DNA from: JBOFCS01 sp051646185
GTDB lineage: Bacteria > Actinomycetota > Actinomycetes > Mycobacteriales > Mycobacteriaceae
Reading direction: 5' to 3'
Assembly: GCA_051646185.1 (NCBI GenBank)
Contig: JBOFCS010000037.1
Coordinates: forward strand, 1 to 6,378
DNA length: 6,378 bases
In this document: positions 1-5,799 of the stretch, one piece after another
How positions within the stretch are numbered: position 1 is the first letter of the stretch
Layout of the letters: each line of letters opens with the position of its first letter
Translations under genes and position numbers: made by a program
The notes under the pieces: model-generated
Told to the model about the DNA's origin: nothing
The model's database searches: none
What the model saw: the letters and a program-made list of their open reading frames with translations, nothing else

Positions 1-1
1 C

Positions 2-14
2 GCCGCTTCGCGGC
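2..14 (-). terminator. possible terminator hairpin at left edge
   Basis: A perfect 5-bp GC stem (GCCGC, loop TTC, GCGGC) begins immediately after the stop codon of the short minus-strand reading frame that ends at 15. Its position fits an intrinsic terminator for that frame, but the window ends 1 base beyond the stem, so a following T-run cannot be seen. It could equally be a chance palindrome. Confidence 0.25.
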
Positions 15-191
15 CTAAGCCCTCGAAGATCCCAGTTCATCGGTGCGGCCAAGGAACAGACTGAGAGACCAGCGAGGTTGCCATTCTGGCCTGCCGAACA
101 GTAAATACCCCGCAATACCCATCACAAGAACCCCAGAAGTAAGACTCAGAACAACCAGACAGCACCCCGGTGTACTTGCATCGACTACCGT
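15..191 (-). other. short open frame with one membrane-spanning stretch, possible gene remnant
   Basis: This open minus-strand frame of 58 codons plus stop contains a hydrophobic run of about 22 residues (beginning CCLVVLSL and ending GIAGYLLFG). It is followed by an Arg/Trp-containing tail (RPEWQPRW) and a TAG stop at 17-15. The only usable starts are GTG 125 and ATG 122, inside the hydrophobic run, so either translation begins there (a protein of about 36 residues) or the 5' part of the gene is lost. It lies on the strand opposite the divergent hydrolase gene and would not overlap it if that gene starts at 199. The hydrophobic segment and the hairpin after the stop are the only support. I do not recognise the family, and it may be chance. 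Confidence 0.25.
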
Positions 192-198
192 CTACCCT

Positions 199-1041
199 GT
201 GGCGGCAAAACCTAAAACACTGTTCACCGAACTCTCCAAGGGCGGTCCACATAAAGTTCTGCGTGGTGATCTTTCTCATGCAGGGCTTTCTGGCGTGGTT
301 TTCACCCCAGAATCTGGGGTGAACCTGCCAGCGGTGGTCTTTGCCCATGACTGGCTGACCGGGGTAAAGCGGTATCACAAACTGCTGACCCATCTTGCTT
401 CTTGGGGCATCGTGGCCGCTGCTCCAGATACCGAACGTGGACCACTTGCGTCTCAGTTCGGGCTTGCTGCTGACATCCACACAGCAATAGAGATTGTGAC
501 TGGAGTACGACTGGGTACCGGGACCATTAGCGTCCACCCACAAAAAATCGGACTTGTTGGACACGGGTTTGGAGCTAGTGCAGCAATTCGAACCTGCGCC
601 CAAAACCTACCTGTAAAAAGCTTCGTTGCGCTGTATCCTTCACCCACGAAACCACCCGCCGAACCCCTGGCCGCCACGTTGACAATGCCTAGTCTCATCA
701 TCGCTGGAGAAGATGACGTAAATAAAATCACATCGAACGCAGTACCCCTGGCTCAAGCCTGGGGTGGACCCACAATTTTGCGGAATATCAAAAACGCCGA
801 TGGTGCTGAACTCGCTGAAGGATTCAGCCTCCGCGGATTTCTGGGCGGTGGCGACTCTGACCGCAAAACACAGAGCATTACTCGCGCACTGCTCACTGGT
901 TACTTGCTGTATCAACTCACCAAAAACAAAAAATATGAGGCCTTCGCCGACTCTGAAATCGCTTTCCCGAAGAGCGATGTTGTTGCTAGCGCAAGCTTAG
1001 CGACCACGCCCCAAGAGCAACTCACACGGTTGTTGCGTTAA
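199..1041 (+). CDS. alpha/beta-hydrolase-fold protein lacking the usual catalytic residues
   Basis: A 280-residue protein resembling the dienelactone-hydrolase/chlorophyllase-like alpha/beta-hydrolase group. The fold is suggested by the strand-turn segment AVVFAHDW (45-52), then LASWGIVAAAPDTERG (66-81), a nucleophile-elbow region GLVGHGFGASAA (118-129) and the late strand SLIIAGEDD (165-173). The elbow reads G-H-G-F-G, so glycine 123 sits where the nucleophile (Ser, Cys or Asp) should be, and no histidine follows residue 122. The protein is therefore probably not a classical hydrolase. No signal peptide or membrane segment is seen. I chose GTG 199 because the frame upstream to GTG 43 looks non-coding (Arg/Pro-rich) and because 280 residues matches my recollection of the mycobacterial protein next to the Rv3439c-like gene. 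There is no clear Shine-Dalgarno sequence. A TACCGT at 186-191 could be the -10 box of a leaderless mRNA. It converges on the secretion-type trio. Its function is unknown. Confidence 0.8.
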   Translation: MAAKPKTLFTELSKGGPHKVLRGDLSHAGLSGVVFTPESGVNLPAVVFAHDWLTGVKRYHKLLTHLASWGIVAAAPDTERGPLASQFGLAADIHTAIEIVTGVRLGTGTISVHPQKIGLVGHGFGASAAIRTCAQNLPVKSFVALYPSPTKPPAEPLAATLTMPSLIIAGEDDVNKITSNAVPLAQAWGGPTILRNIKNADGAELAEGFSLRGFLGGGDSDRKTQSITRALLTGYLLYQLTKNKKYEAFADSEIAFPKSDVVASASLATTPQEQLTRLLR

Positions 1042-1044
1042 TGG

Positions 1045-1287
1045 CTAGGTAAACCAGTTCTTAGGCTTAAATCGCAATTCATCGTCGTCGTCATCATCCA
1101 TTCTCCGCCGCGAAGGCGACTTAAGAGGTTCCACAACCACAGTCACTGCAGGAACTGCCGGAATAGCATTTAGCTGGCTAATCTTCTTCTCTAATAAAGC
1201 ATTATGGACTTCCAGTCCACCCTGAACCTGGGCTAACTTTACCGAATGTTCCTGGATGAGTCTGTAAAAATTTTCGTGAATCGTCAT
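1045..1287 (-). CDS. small conserved-looking protein with poly-aspartate tail
   Basis: An 80-residue protein I cannot assign to a named family. Residues 1-42 look helical and could form a short coiled coil (ENFYRLIQEHSVKLAQ, then LEVHNALLEKKISQL). Residues 43-56 are a Pro/Val-rich linker. Residues 57-63 are basic (KSPSRRRM), followed by six Asp and one Glu (64-70) and the end LRFKPKNWFT. It has no signal peptide or membrane segment. Its ATG shares one base with the TGA of the 516-residue gene upstream (TGATG), so translation is probably coupled, which argues for a shared role. A small cytoplasmic partner or chaperone of the two upstream secretion-type proteins is a reasonable guess, but only from context. 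Its stop lies 3 bp from the stop of the convergent hydrolase-fold gene, leaving no room for a separate terminator. Confidence 0.75.
   Translation of the reverse strand: MTIHENFYRLIQEHSVKLAQVQGGLEVHNALLEKKISQLNAIPAVPAVTVVVEPLKSPSRRRMDDDDDDELRFKPKNWFT
1081..1098 (-). repeat. GAY triplet run encoding six aspartates
   Basis: Six successive Asp codons (GAT GAT GAC GAC GAC GAT on the minus strand) lie near the 3' end of the 80-residue gene. The mixture of GAT and GAC argues for selection on the amino acids rather than recent slippage alone, but such a run could still vary in length between strains. Confidence 0.8.
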
Positions 1288-2837
1288 CAGCCACCAACTT
1301 CACTAAGACCAGTGCCGCTAGAGGTAGGGTGCGAATGCGGTCGTGAACTTGGTGTAACCTCAGATGAAGCAGGATCATCCGGCGCTGAGACACCCTGGGC
1401 AGCTGCAACAGAATACGAAGGCGCATTAGGAAGTGTCGAAACATTTTGCACAGCAAAAGAAGACACACCCCCTGCCACTTCTGAATTGATATCAGTAGTC
1501 ACTACTGGCTGGGGAGCATACGAGGAATCAGCACCAGCGACACCCCCATCAACAGCACCGCTGACCTCCGGGATAGCTTTAACTTCAGTGAGTTTCGGCT
1601 CTCCACCTTCTCCGATAGTCATTTCGTAAGTACGCACCACACCATCTGGTCCAGTCAACTCAATTATGATTGCCGAGTTGCCTTTCTTGTGCATATCAAT
1701 ATGCGTCTGATCGAGATTCACACTCAAGTTTGGGTCTTCAGGAGCCTTGTCCGACAATGCTTGCACCGCACTATCAATCACTGCGCTGATAGTCGTACTC
1801 AAACCTCCCTGAACTTGCCCGAGAACACTAGATTCACCAGTATCGCCCAGGACTCCAGCGCTATCAACCGCTCCAACAACCTGATCTACCACCGAACGAA
1901 CACCATCAACAATCCCAGGTAAAGCTGAAATTAGCTGTTGTGGAATGTCAGCAGCTGATTGTAGAGATAAAGAGGACCCATCTGACCCTAAAAGCAAGGT
2001 ACCGCCCATCTGCGGAGAACTATGTGGTGCGCCGACAATAGACTGCTCTCCAACTCCACCTGATCCTGCGGACCCTGCACCAAGCTGCGCCACAAATTCT
2101 CCACCAACCGGGGAGGGGTACTTACCGCTAGCGATAGTGCTCATCGTGTCGGCAATGAGAGCAAAACACTGTTCAATGGTGGTGTTAGTGCTAGCACATA
2201 TCTGAGCAAAAGCGTCATATCTACTTTGTAAGTCTTGAGCAAAGACGTCATTCACATACTCTCTTGTAATACCAAAATCCCACCTGCCCGTACTAAAAAG
2301 AGTACTTCCGCCATTTAATTCATTTGCGAGAATAAATTTTTCAATAACCCCTGGACCGTTATCAACGACAGGGCCGGAATTAAGCGCCAAAATCGCTTCA
2401 GTTTTTTGGGTAACAGCAGCTGTAAGACTACTGGACAGTTGAGCCAGACTTACCTGCACGTCACGAATAAAATCAAGATCACCAGCAGCACAGGCAGCAT
2501 GTTGACTCAATAAATCTACCGCAGCAGCTGAACCCTGCCCTTCCCAAACGCTAGCTAAGGTTCCTACTGTTGCATACTGATCAGATACCTTCTCCGTCAA
2601 CTCTTTTAACTGGTTTCCCAGTAAAGCAATGTCAGCTTCCAAGCACTCAATATCCATAGAGCGCTCATCGTCATACCATCCATAAATTTTCTCTAAAGTT
2701 ACCGGACTACCGTCATCCATCTTGGGAGTAAGACCCAGCTTCTCCGCAAGAGGTAAAAAGGTCGAAAAATATTCAAGCCCCTTGGCGCCATTATCAAGTA
2801 GTCTATTGATTGATCCCATGCCCATGCTTAATCCCAT
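1287..2837 (-). CDS. WXG-motif protein of a type VII secretion-linked pair (Rv3439c-like)
   Basis: A 516-residue protein. Residues 60-235 are helical and carry a W-x-G motif (W98-E99-G100 in SVWEGQGS) with helices on both sides, as in WXG100/PPE-type type VII secretion proteins. Residues 245-295 are Gly/Ser-rich. Residues 296-362 are amphipathic and Val/Ala-rich (LPGIVDGVRSVVDQVVGAVD). Residues 369-418 look like a small beta domain (IIIELTGPDGVVRTYEMTIG). Residues 420-516 are a low-complexity Ser/Pro/Val tail. There is no signal peptide or membrane segment. The start overlaps the end of the EspC-like gene by 10 nt. ATG 2825, with GGATGGG about 7 nt upstream, is an equally possible start (512 residues). 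By position and size it corresponds to the Ala/Pro-rich protein Rv3439c that follows mrsA in M. tuberculosis; this is from memory and not aligned. It is probably a secreted or surface-exposed partner of the EspC-like protein. Its activity is unknown. Confidence 0.8.
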   Translation of the reverse strand: MGLSMGMGSINRLLDNGAKGLEYFSTFLPLAEKLGLTPKMDDGSPVTLEKIYGWYDDERSMDIECLEADIALLGNQLKELTEKVSDQYATVGTLASVWEGQGSAAAVDLLSQHAACAAGDLDFIRDVQVSLAQLSSSLTAAVTQKTEAILALNSGPVVDNGPGVIEKFILANELNGGSTLFSTGRWDFGITREYVNDVFAQDLQSRYDAFAQICASTNTTIEQCFALIADTMSTIASGKYPSPVGGEFVAQLGAGSAGSGGVGEQSIVGAPHSSPQMGGTLLLGSDGSSLSLQSAADIPQQLISALPGIVDGVRSVVDQVVGAVDSAGVLGDTGESSVLGQVQGGLSTTISAVIDSAVQALSDKAPEDPNLSVNLDQTHIDMHKKGNSAIIIELTGPDGVVRTYEMTIGEGGEPKLTEVKAIPEVSGAVDGGVAGADSSYAPQPVVTTDINSEVAGGVSSFAVQNVSTLPNAPSYSVAAAQGVSAPDDPASSEVTPSSRPHSHPTSSGTGLSEVGG

Positions 2838-3154
2838 CCATCTAATCGAACAATAGACTGTAGGTTCTGGGCATGACTATCATCAGCCTGGGCATAGAGC
2901 GCATTGCTTTCTTGTAGTGCTACAGATATTTCGACACTAGACAAACCCCACTGCCTCACTCTTTCCACCAGGGCATGCATACCTTCTTGCACTAAGCTGC
3001 CCTCACGCACATACTTACGCCCAGCGCTTGCACCGCCAAACTGCATTCCCTGCAGAGCCTTCACCGCCTCAGCAATAGCCTCAGCTGACTGCTGATACCG
3101 CTTAGCAGCTTCTGCCACAGCTGCCTTATTAATAACAACCTTTTCACCACTCAT
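2828..3154 (-). CDS. EspC-like type VII secretion protein with YxxxD motif
   Basis: A 108-residue protein that is helical throughout and fits the EspC family (T7SS_ESX_EspC). Residues 8-37 form a first helix (AAVAEAAKRYQQSAEAIAEA), 57-98 a second, with a W-G pair in the turn (W69-G70 in RQWGLSS). The motif Y87-A-Q-A-D91 matches the YxxxD/E export signal of type VII substrates and lies where EspC carries its YSEAD. There is no Sec signal peptide. ATG 3154 is supported by GAGGAG 11 nt upstream and is the first gene of the trio, starting 59 nt after the glmM stop. It overlaps the next gene by 10 nt, as expected for a co-translated, probably heterodimeric pair exported together. In M. tuberculosis the similarly placed protein is Rv3440c (recollection, not aligned). 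It is most likely exported by the ESX-4-type system of this lineage, since no secretion machinery gene is in the window. Confidence 0.8.
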   Translation of the reverse strand: MSGEKVVINKAAVAEAAKRYQQSAEAIAEAVKALQGMQFGGASAGRKYVREGSLVQEGMHALVERVRQWGLSSVEISVALQESNALYAQADDSHAQNLQSIVRLDGWD

Positions 3155-3198
3155 ATCTCATTAGACTCCTCAAGAGGCTATTTGGTTCCATCAAAATC

Positions 3199-3227
3199 AA
3201 AATATTTTTTAATTTAAACCGAACCAA
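3199..3227 (-). promoter_or_regulatory. candidate promoter of the EspC-like/WXG trio
   Basis: On the minus strand TTGGTT (3227-3222) and TATTTT (3204-3199) are separated by 17 nt, a fair sigma-A-type match, and would give an mRNA start about 38 nt before ATG 3154. The element overlaps the last codons and stop of glmM. The region is very AT-rich, so a chance match is possible, and read-through from glmM across the 59-nt gap is the alternative. Confidence 0.35.
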
Positions 3228-4554
3228 CCTGAGTTGCCAGATGATCGGCAATTTTCTGCGCCGTTTGCAGCTGCGCAGCCTCAACCATGACCCGGACCAC
3301 TTGCTCGGTACCCGAAGGGCGTAGCAATACCCGACCAGTATCCCCCAGCTCAGATTCAGCCTGAACTACCGCATCTTGCACCCGCCCGTCCAAAGCCACA
3401 GTGGCCTTATCTCGCACCGGCACATTAATCAATACCTGTGGCAGTACAGTCATCACAGCAGCCAGCTCAGCTAATGAGGAACCCGTAGCGGCCATCCTGG
3501 ACATCAACTGCAATCCGGTGAGGATGCCATCACCGGTAGTCCCAAATTTTGGCAGGACGATATGACCCGATTGCTCACCACCCAAACTATAACCACCAGA
3601 GCGCAGCTCTTCTAGCACATAACGATCACCAACTGCTGTGGTAGATAAAATAATTCCAGATTTTTTCATAGCAAGATGCAAACCTAGGTTACTCATCACT
3701 GTCGCCACTAGCGTATCGTTAAAAAGCTCCCCTGCTTCGTGCATTGCCAGGGCAAGTATGGCCATGATCTGATCCCCGTCAACAACATTTCCAGCTGAAT
3801 CTACAGCCAAACAACGATCCGCATCCCCATCATGGGCCAAACCAAGATCTGCTCCATGCTCCACTACCGCCCGACTCAGCCCTTCCATATGGGTAGAACC
3901 ACACCCCTCATTGATATTGAGCCCATCTGGCTGATCATTGATCGTTATCACCGTTGCACCCGCTAACCGGTACGCTTGTGGGGCAGCAAGAAAAGCCGCC
4001 CCATGAGCACAATCCACCACAACAGTAAGCCCCGATATCGACTGTTTCACTGAAGCCTGCAGATGCCTTAGATACTGTGAAAGTGCATCGGCACCATTAC
4101 GGGTCCTACCAATTCCCGCGCCAATCGGACGATCAACCCGTAGTCGAGTATCGTTGAGGGTCAACTCAATACGTTCCTCGGAATTGTCATCGAGCTTATG
4201 CCCCCCGGCAGAAAAAATCTTAATCCCGTTATCCGGCATGGCATTATGCGAAGCGGAAATCATCACCCCAAGAGCCGCACCATAGCTACCGGTCGCATAA
4301 GCAACAGCGGGAGTTGGCAACACACCTACCCGCAAAACATCCACCCCAGAAGCGGTAAGCCCGGCCGTAACTGCCGCTTCTAACATTTCGCTACTAGCCC
4401 GAGGATCATGTCCCACTACAGCAAGTTGCCTGCCATTCTCATCTGAGGTTGCCAGCACCGCAGCTGCAGCAGCACCAAGACTCAAAGCAAGCTCGGCAGT
4501 CACATCCCGATTGGCTAAACCGCGCACCCCATCGGTTCCAAAAAGTTGACCCAC
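3214..4554 (-). CDS. glmM: phosphoglucosamine mutase GlmM
   Basis: Converts glucosamine-6-phosphate to glucosamine-1-phosphate in the cytoplasm, on the way to UDP-GlcNAc for peptidoglycan and other envelope polymers. All four family signatures are present (numbered for a 446-residue protein): the phosphoserine loop ISASHN (Ser102), the Mg-binding loop DGDADR (242-247), the sugar-binding loop GGEQSGH (325-331) and the phosphate-binding loop RPSGTE (412-417). The N-terminus LFGTDGVRG is typical, and the length matches the usual 445 or so residues. Three in-frame GTG codons compete (4563, 4557, 4554). I chose 4554 because AAAGG lies 8 nt upstream and the protein then begins MGQLFGTDGVRG, like its relatives. 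GTG 4563 would overlap that binding site. It lies 104 bp downstream of rpsI, beyond a strong hairpin, so it probably has some transcription of its own; TATGTT (4587-4582) is a possible -10 box without a good -35. Confidence 0.97.
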   Translation of the reverse strand: MGQLFGTDGVRGLANRDVTAELALSLGAAAAAVLATSDENGRQLAVVGHDPRASSEMLEAAVTAGLTASGVDVLRVGVLPTPAVAYATGSYGAALGVMISASHNAMPDNGIKIFSAGGHKLDDNSEERIELTLNDTRLRVDRPIGAGIGRTRNGADALSQYLRHLQASVKQSISGLTVVVDCAHGAAFLAAPQAYRLAGATVITINDQPDGLNINEGCGSTHMEGLSRAVVEHGADLGLAHDGDADRCLAVDSAGNVVDGDQIMAILALAMHEAGELFNDTLVATVMSNLGLHLAMKKSGIILSTTAVGDRYVLEELRSGGYSLGGEQSGHIVLPKFGTTGDGILTGLQLMSRMAATGSSLAELAAVMTVLPQVLINVPVRDKATVALDGRVQDAVVQAESELGDTGRVLLRPSGTEQVVRVMVEAAQLQTAQKIADHLATQVGSV

Positions 4555-4562
4555 CACAGACA

Positions 4563-4567
4563 CCTTT
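4563..4567 (-). promoter_or_regulatory. ribosome binding site deciding the glmM start
   Basis: AAAGG on the minus strand is spaced 8 nt from GTG 4554 and 5 nt from GTG 4557, but overlaps GTG 4563. It therefore favours a start three codons inside the longest open frame. Confidence 0.6.
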
Positions 4568-4589
4568 CAGTTGCAACCATAAACATAAA

Positions 4590-4639
4590 CAGAGCAGACG
4601 CCCACGGCAGCAAATACCACTGCCGGAGCGTCTGCTCTG
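4590..4639 (-). terminator. long hairpin between rpsI and glmM, probable intrinsic terminator
   Basis: A 12-bp perfect outer stem (4590-4601 with 4628-4639), an internal loop (3 nt against 2 nt), a 6-bp perfect inner stem (4605-4610 with 4620-4625) and a 9-nt apical loop. On the minus strand it starts 19 nt after the rpsI stop and is followed by the T-rich GTTTATGTTTATGG stretch, which is not a pure T-run. It would end or attenuate the rplM-rpsI transcript ahead of glmM. The plus-strand side lacks T-rich sequence, so it acts, if at all, on the minus strand. Confidence 0.75.
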
Positions 4640-4658
4640 GTAACAAAGAAAACTCTGA

Positions 4659-5183
4659 TCAGCGCTTCGAGTACTGAGGAGCTTTACGTGCCTTCTTCAG
4701 ACCATACTTCTTGCGCTCGGTGGCACGTGGGTCACGAGTTAAGAAACCTGCCCGCTTCAAAGCAGGACGGTCCTCTGGAGTCACCTCGATAAGGGCACGA
4801 GCAATGGCCAGACGAAGAGCTCCCGCCTGACCGGAAGGTCCGCCACCATGAAGGTGGGCATGGATATCAAAGGCACCATCGCGGTCCACTGTGACAAGTG
4901 GAGCTTTGATGAGCTGCTGATGCACTTTGTTTGGGAAGTAATCTTCCAAGCTGCGGCCATCAAGGGTAAAGACACCAGTGCCAGGGGTGAGTCGGACGCG
5001 GGCAACCGCTTCCTTCCGACGACCAACAGTCTGCACCGGACGATCAATGACAATTGGTGGACGAGGAGTAGAAACCACAGGGGCCTGCACTTCCTCTTCT
5101 ACCGGTGAATCAAAATCATCAAGGTCGTATTCATCAGCGGCGATCTCAGCGCCGGTGTCTTCTGCGTTCAACGGATCAGTCAC
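4659..5183 (-). CDS. rpsI: 30S ribosomal protein S9
   Basis: S9 of the small ribosomal subunit, whose C-terminal tail reaches the P-site tRNA. The protein has 174 residues. About 48 N-terminal residues form an acidic, Pro-rich extension (DEYDLDDFDSPVEEEV) common in actinobacterial S9. The core runs from VGRRKEAVARVRL (53-65) through the family signature GGGPSGQAGALRLAIARAL (113-131) to the basic tail KKARKAPQYSKR (163-174), ending in Lys-Arg as expected. The GTG start overlaps the rplM stop by 4 nt (GTGA), and AGCAGG lies about 7 nt before it, so translation is coupled to L13. The rplM-rpsI pair is a conserved bacterial operon. The hairpin 19 nt downstream probably ends most of the transcript. 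Confidence 0.97.
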   Translation of the reverse strand: MTDPLNAEDTGAEIAADEYDLDDFDSPVEEEVQAPVVSTPRPPIVIDRPVQTVGRRKEAVARVRLTPGTGVFTLDGRSLEDYFPNKVHQQLIKAPLVTVDRDGAFDIHAHLHGGGPSGQAGALRLAIARALIEVTPEDRPALKRAGFLTRDPRATERKKYGLKKARKAPQYSKR

Positions 5184-5635
5184 TGTGACACCTGCTTGAT
5201 CTCGAAGGGAACCGGCTTCTGCGCGGCATGGGGGTGGTTTGGTCCGGCATATACTTTCAGCTTGCTGCTGATAACGCTGGCCAGTTTGTTCTTAGGGAGC
5301 ATGCCAATAATCGCCTTTTCCACCAACCGATCCGGCTTGGTGTCCAAGTACTCGCCAACTGTGCGCGAACTCAACCCACCCGGGAAACCCGAGTGACGGT
5401 ACAAAAGCTTGCCTTCGCGCTTGTTGCCACTGATAGCAACTTTTTCGGCGTTGATAATAACAACAAAGTCGCCACTATCTACGTGTGGAGCAAAAGTCGG
5501 CTTATGCTTTCCACGCAGCAAGTTTGCTGCCTGAACAGCTAGCCGACCAAGAACAATGTCGGTGGCGTCAATGACGTGCCAGGTGCGGGTCACGTCACCC
5601 GCCTTGGGGCTATACGTGGACTTACTTGGGGGCAC
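5180..5635 (-). CDS. rplM: 50S ribosomal protein L13
   Basis: L13, an early-assembling protein of the large subunit that contacts 23S rRNA. At 151 residues it has the usual length (about 147 in relatives). It opens TYSPKAGDVTRTWHVIDATD, typical of actinobacterial L13, and carries the family signature around IIGMLPKNKLA (109-119) with VYAGPNHPHAAQ following (128-139). The GTG start at 5635 is supported by GAGGA 6 nt upstream and gives a slightly longer N-terminus (MPPSKST) than the MSTY or MPTY seen in many relatives. It is first in the operon with rpsI (4-nt overlap). A promoter candidate lies at 5770-5799, implying a leader of about 125 nt, in which I see no clear regulatory fold. Confidence 0.97.
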   Translation of the reverse strand: MPPSKSTYSPKAGDVTRTWHVIDATDIVLGRLAVQAANLLRGKHKPTFAPHVDSGDFVVIINAEKVAISGNKREGKLLYRHSGFPGGLSSRTVGEYLDTKPDRLVEKAIIGMLPKNKLASVISSKLKVYAGPNHPHAAQKPVPFEIKQVSQ

Positions 5636-5641
5636 GGCTAA

Positions 5642-5646
5642 TCCTC
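5642..5646 (-). promoter_or_regulatory. rplM ribosome binding site
   Basis: GAGGA on the minus strand, 6 nt before GTG 5635. It supports this start over any internal one; no ATG or GTG occurs in the next few codons. Confidence 0.7.
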
Positions 5647-5769
5647 GTCTACTCAGGTGATGATGCTGGTCAAGCTATGCAATCGGAAAACCTCGGCGAC
5701 CAGTGGAGACCCGAGACCCGCGCTACCCCTGAACAGTGAACTGCCAGACGTACTGCATGCCAACGATGA

Positions 5770-5799
5770 ACGATACCGCCTTACCTAGCGAACAGTCAA
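5770..5799 (-). promoter_or_regulatory. candidate rplM-rpsI promoter
   Basis: TTGACT (5799-5794) and TATCGT (5775-5770) are separated by 18 nt on the minus strand. The -10 fits the TANNNT consensus of corynebacterial housekeeping promoters, and the -35 is close to TTGACA. Transcription would start near 5763, about 128 nt before the L13 start. The -35 box overlaps the last stop of the broken reading frame upstream, which agrees with that frame being unrelated to the ribosomal operon. Confidence 0.5.

Noticed and set aside
43..198. Start of the hydrolase-fold gene at GTG 43, adding 52 residues
   Set aside because: The extra residues are Arg/Pro-rich without domain or signal character, no ribosome binding site precedes GTG 43, and the fold begins soon after GTG 199.
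37..603. 188-codon minus-strand open frame
   Set aside because: It is antisense to the hydrolase-fold gene, Cys/Trp/Arg-rich, with no recognisable motif; it reads as a shadow of real coding on the other strand.
1246..2205. Long plus-strand open frames opposite the WXG-motif gene
   Set aside because: They are antisense to a minus-strand gene that has domain motifs, coupled neighbours and conserved order; their composition mirrors its low-complexity regions.
4555..4563. glmM start at GTG 4563
   Set aside because: The only ribosome binding site (AAAGG, 4567-4563) overlaps it, and the extra residues are absent from the usual N-terminus of the family.
4781..5053. 90-codon minus-strand frame inside rpsI
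   Set aside because: It overlaps the well-identified S9 gene in another frame on the same strand, with no motif.
5636..5769. Riboswitch or ribosomal-protein autoregulatory fold in the rplM leader
   Set aside because: A short GAGACCC direct repeat and weak pairings are visible, but no stable or recognisable fold.
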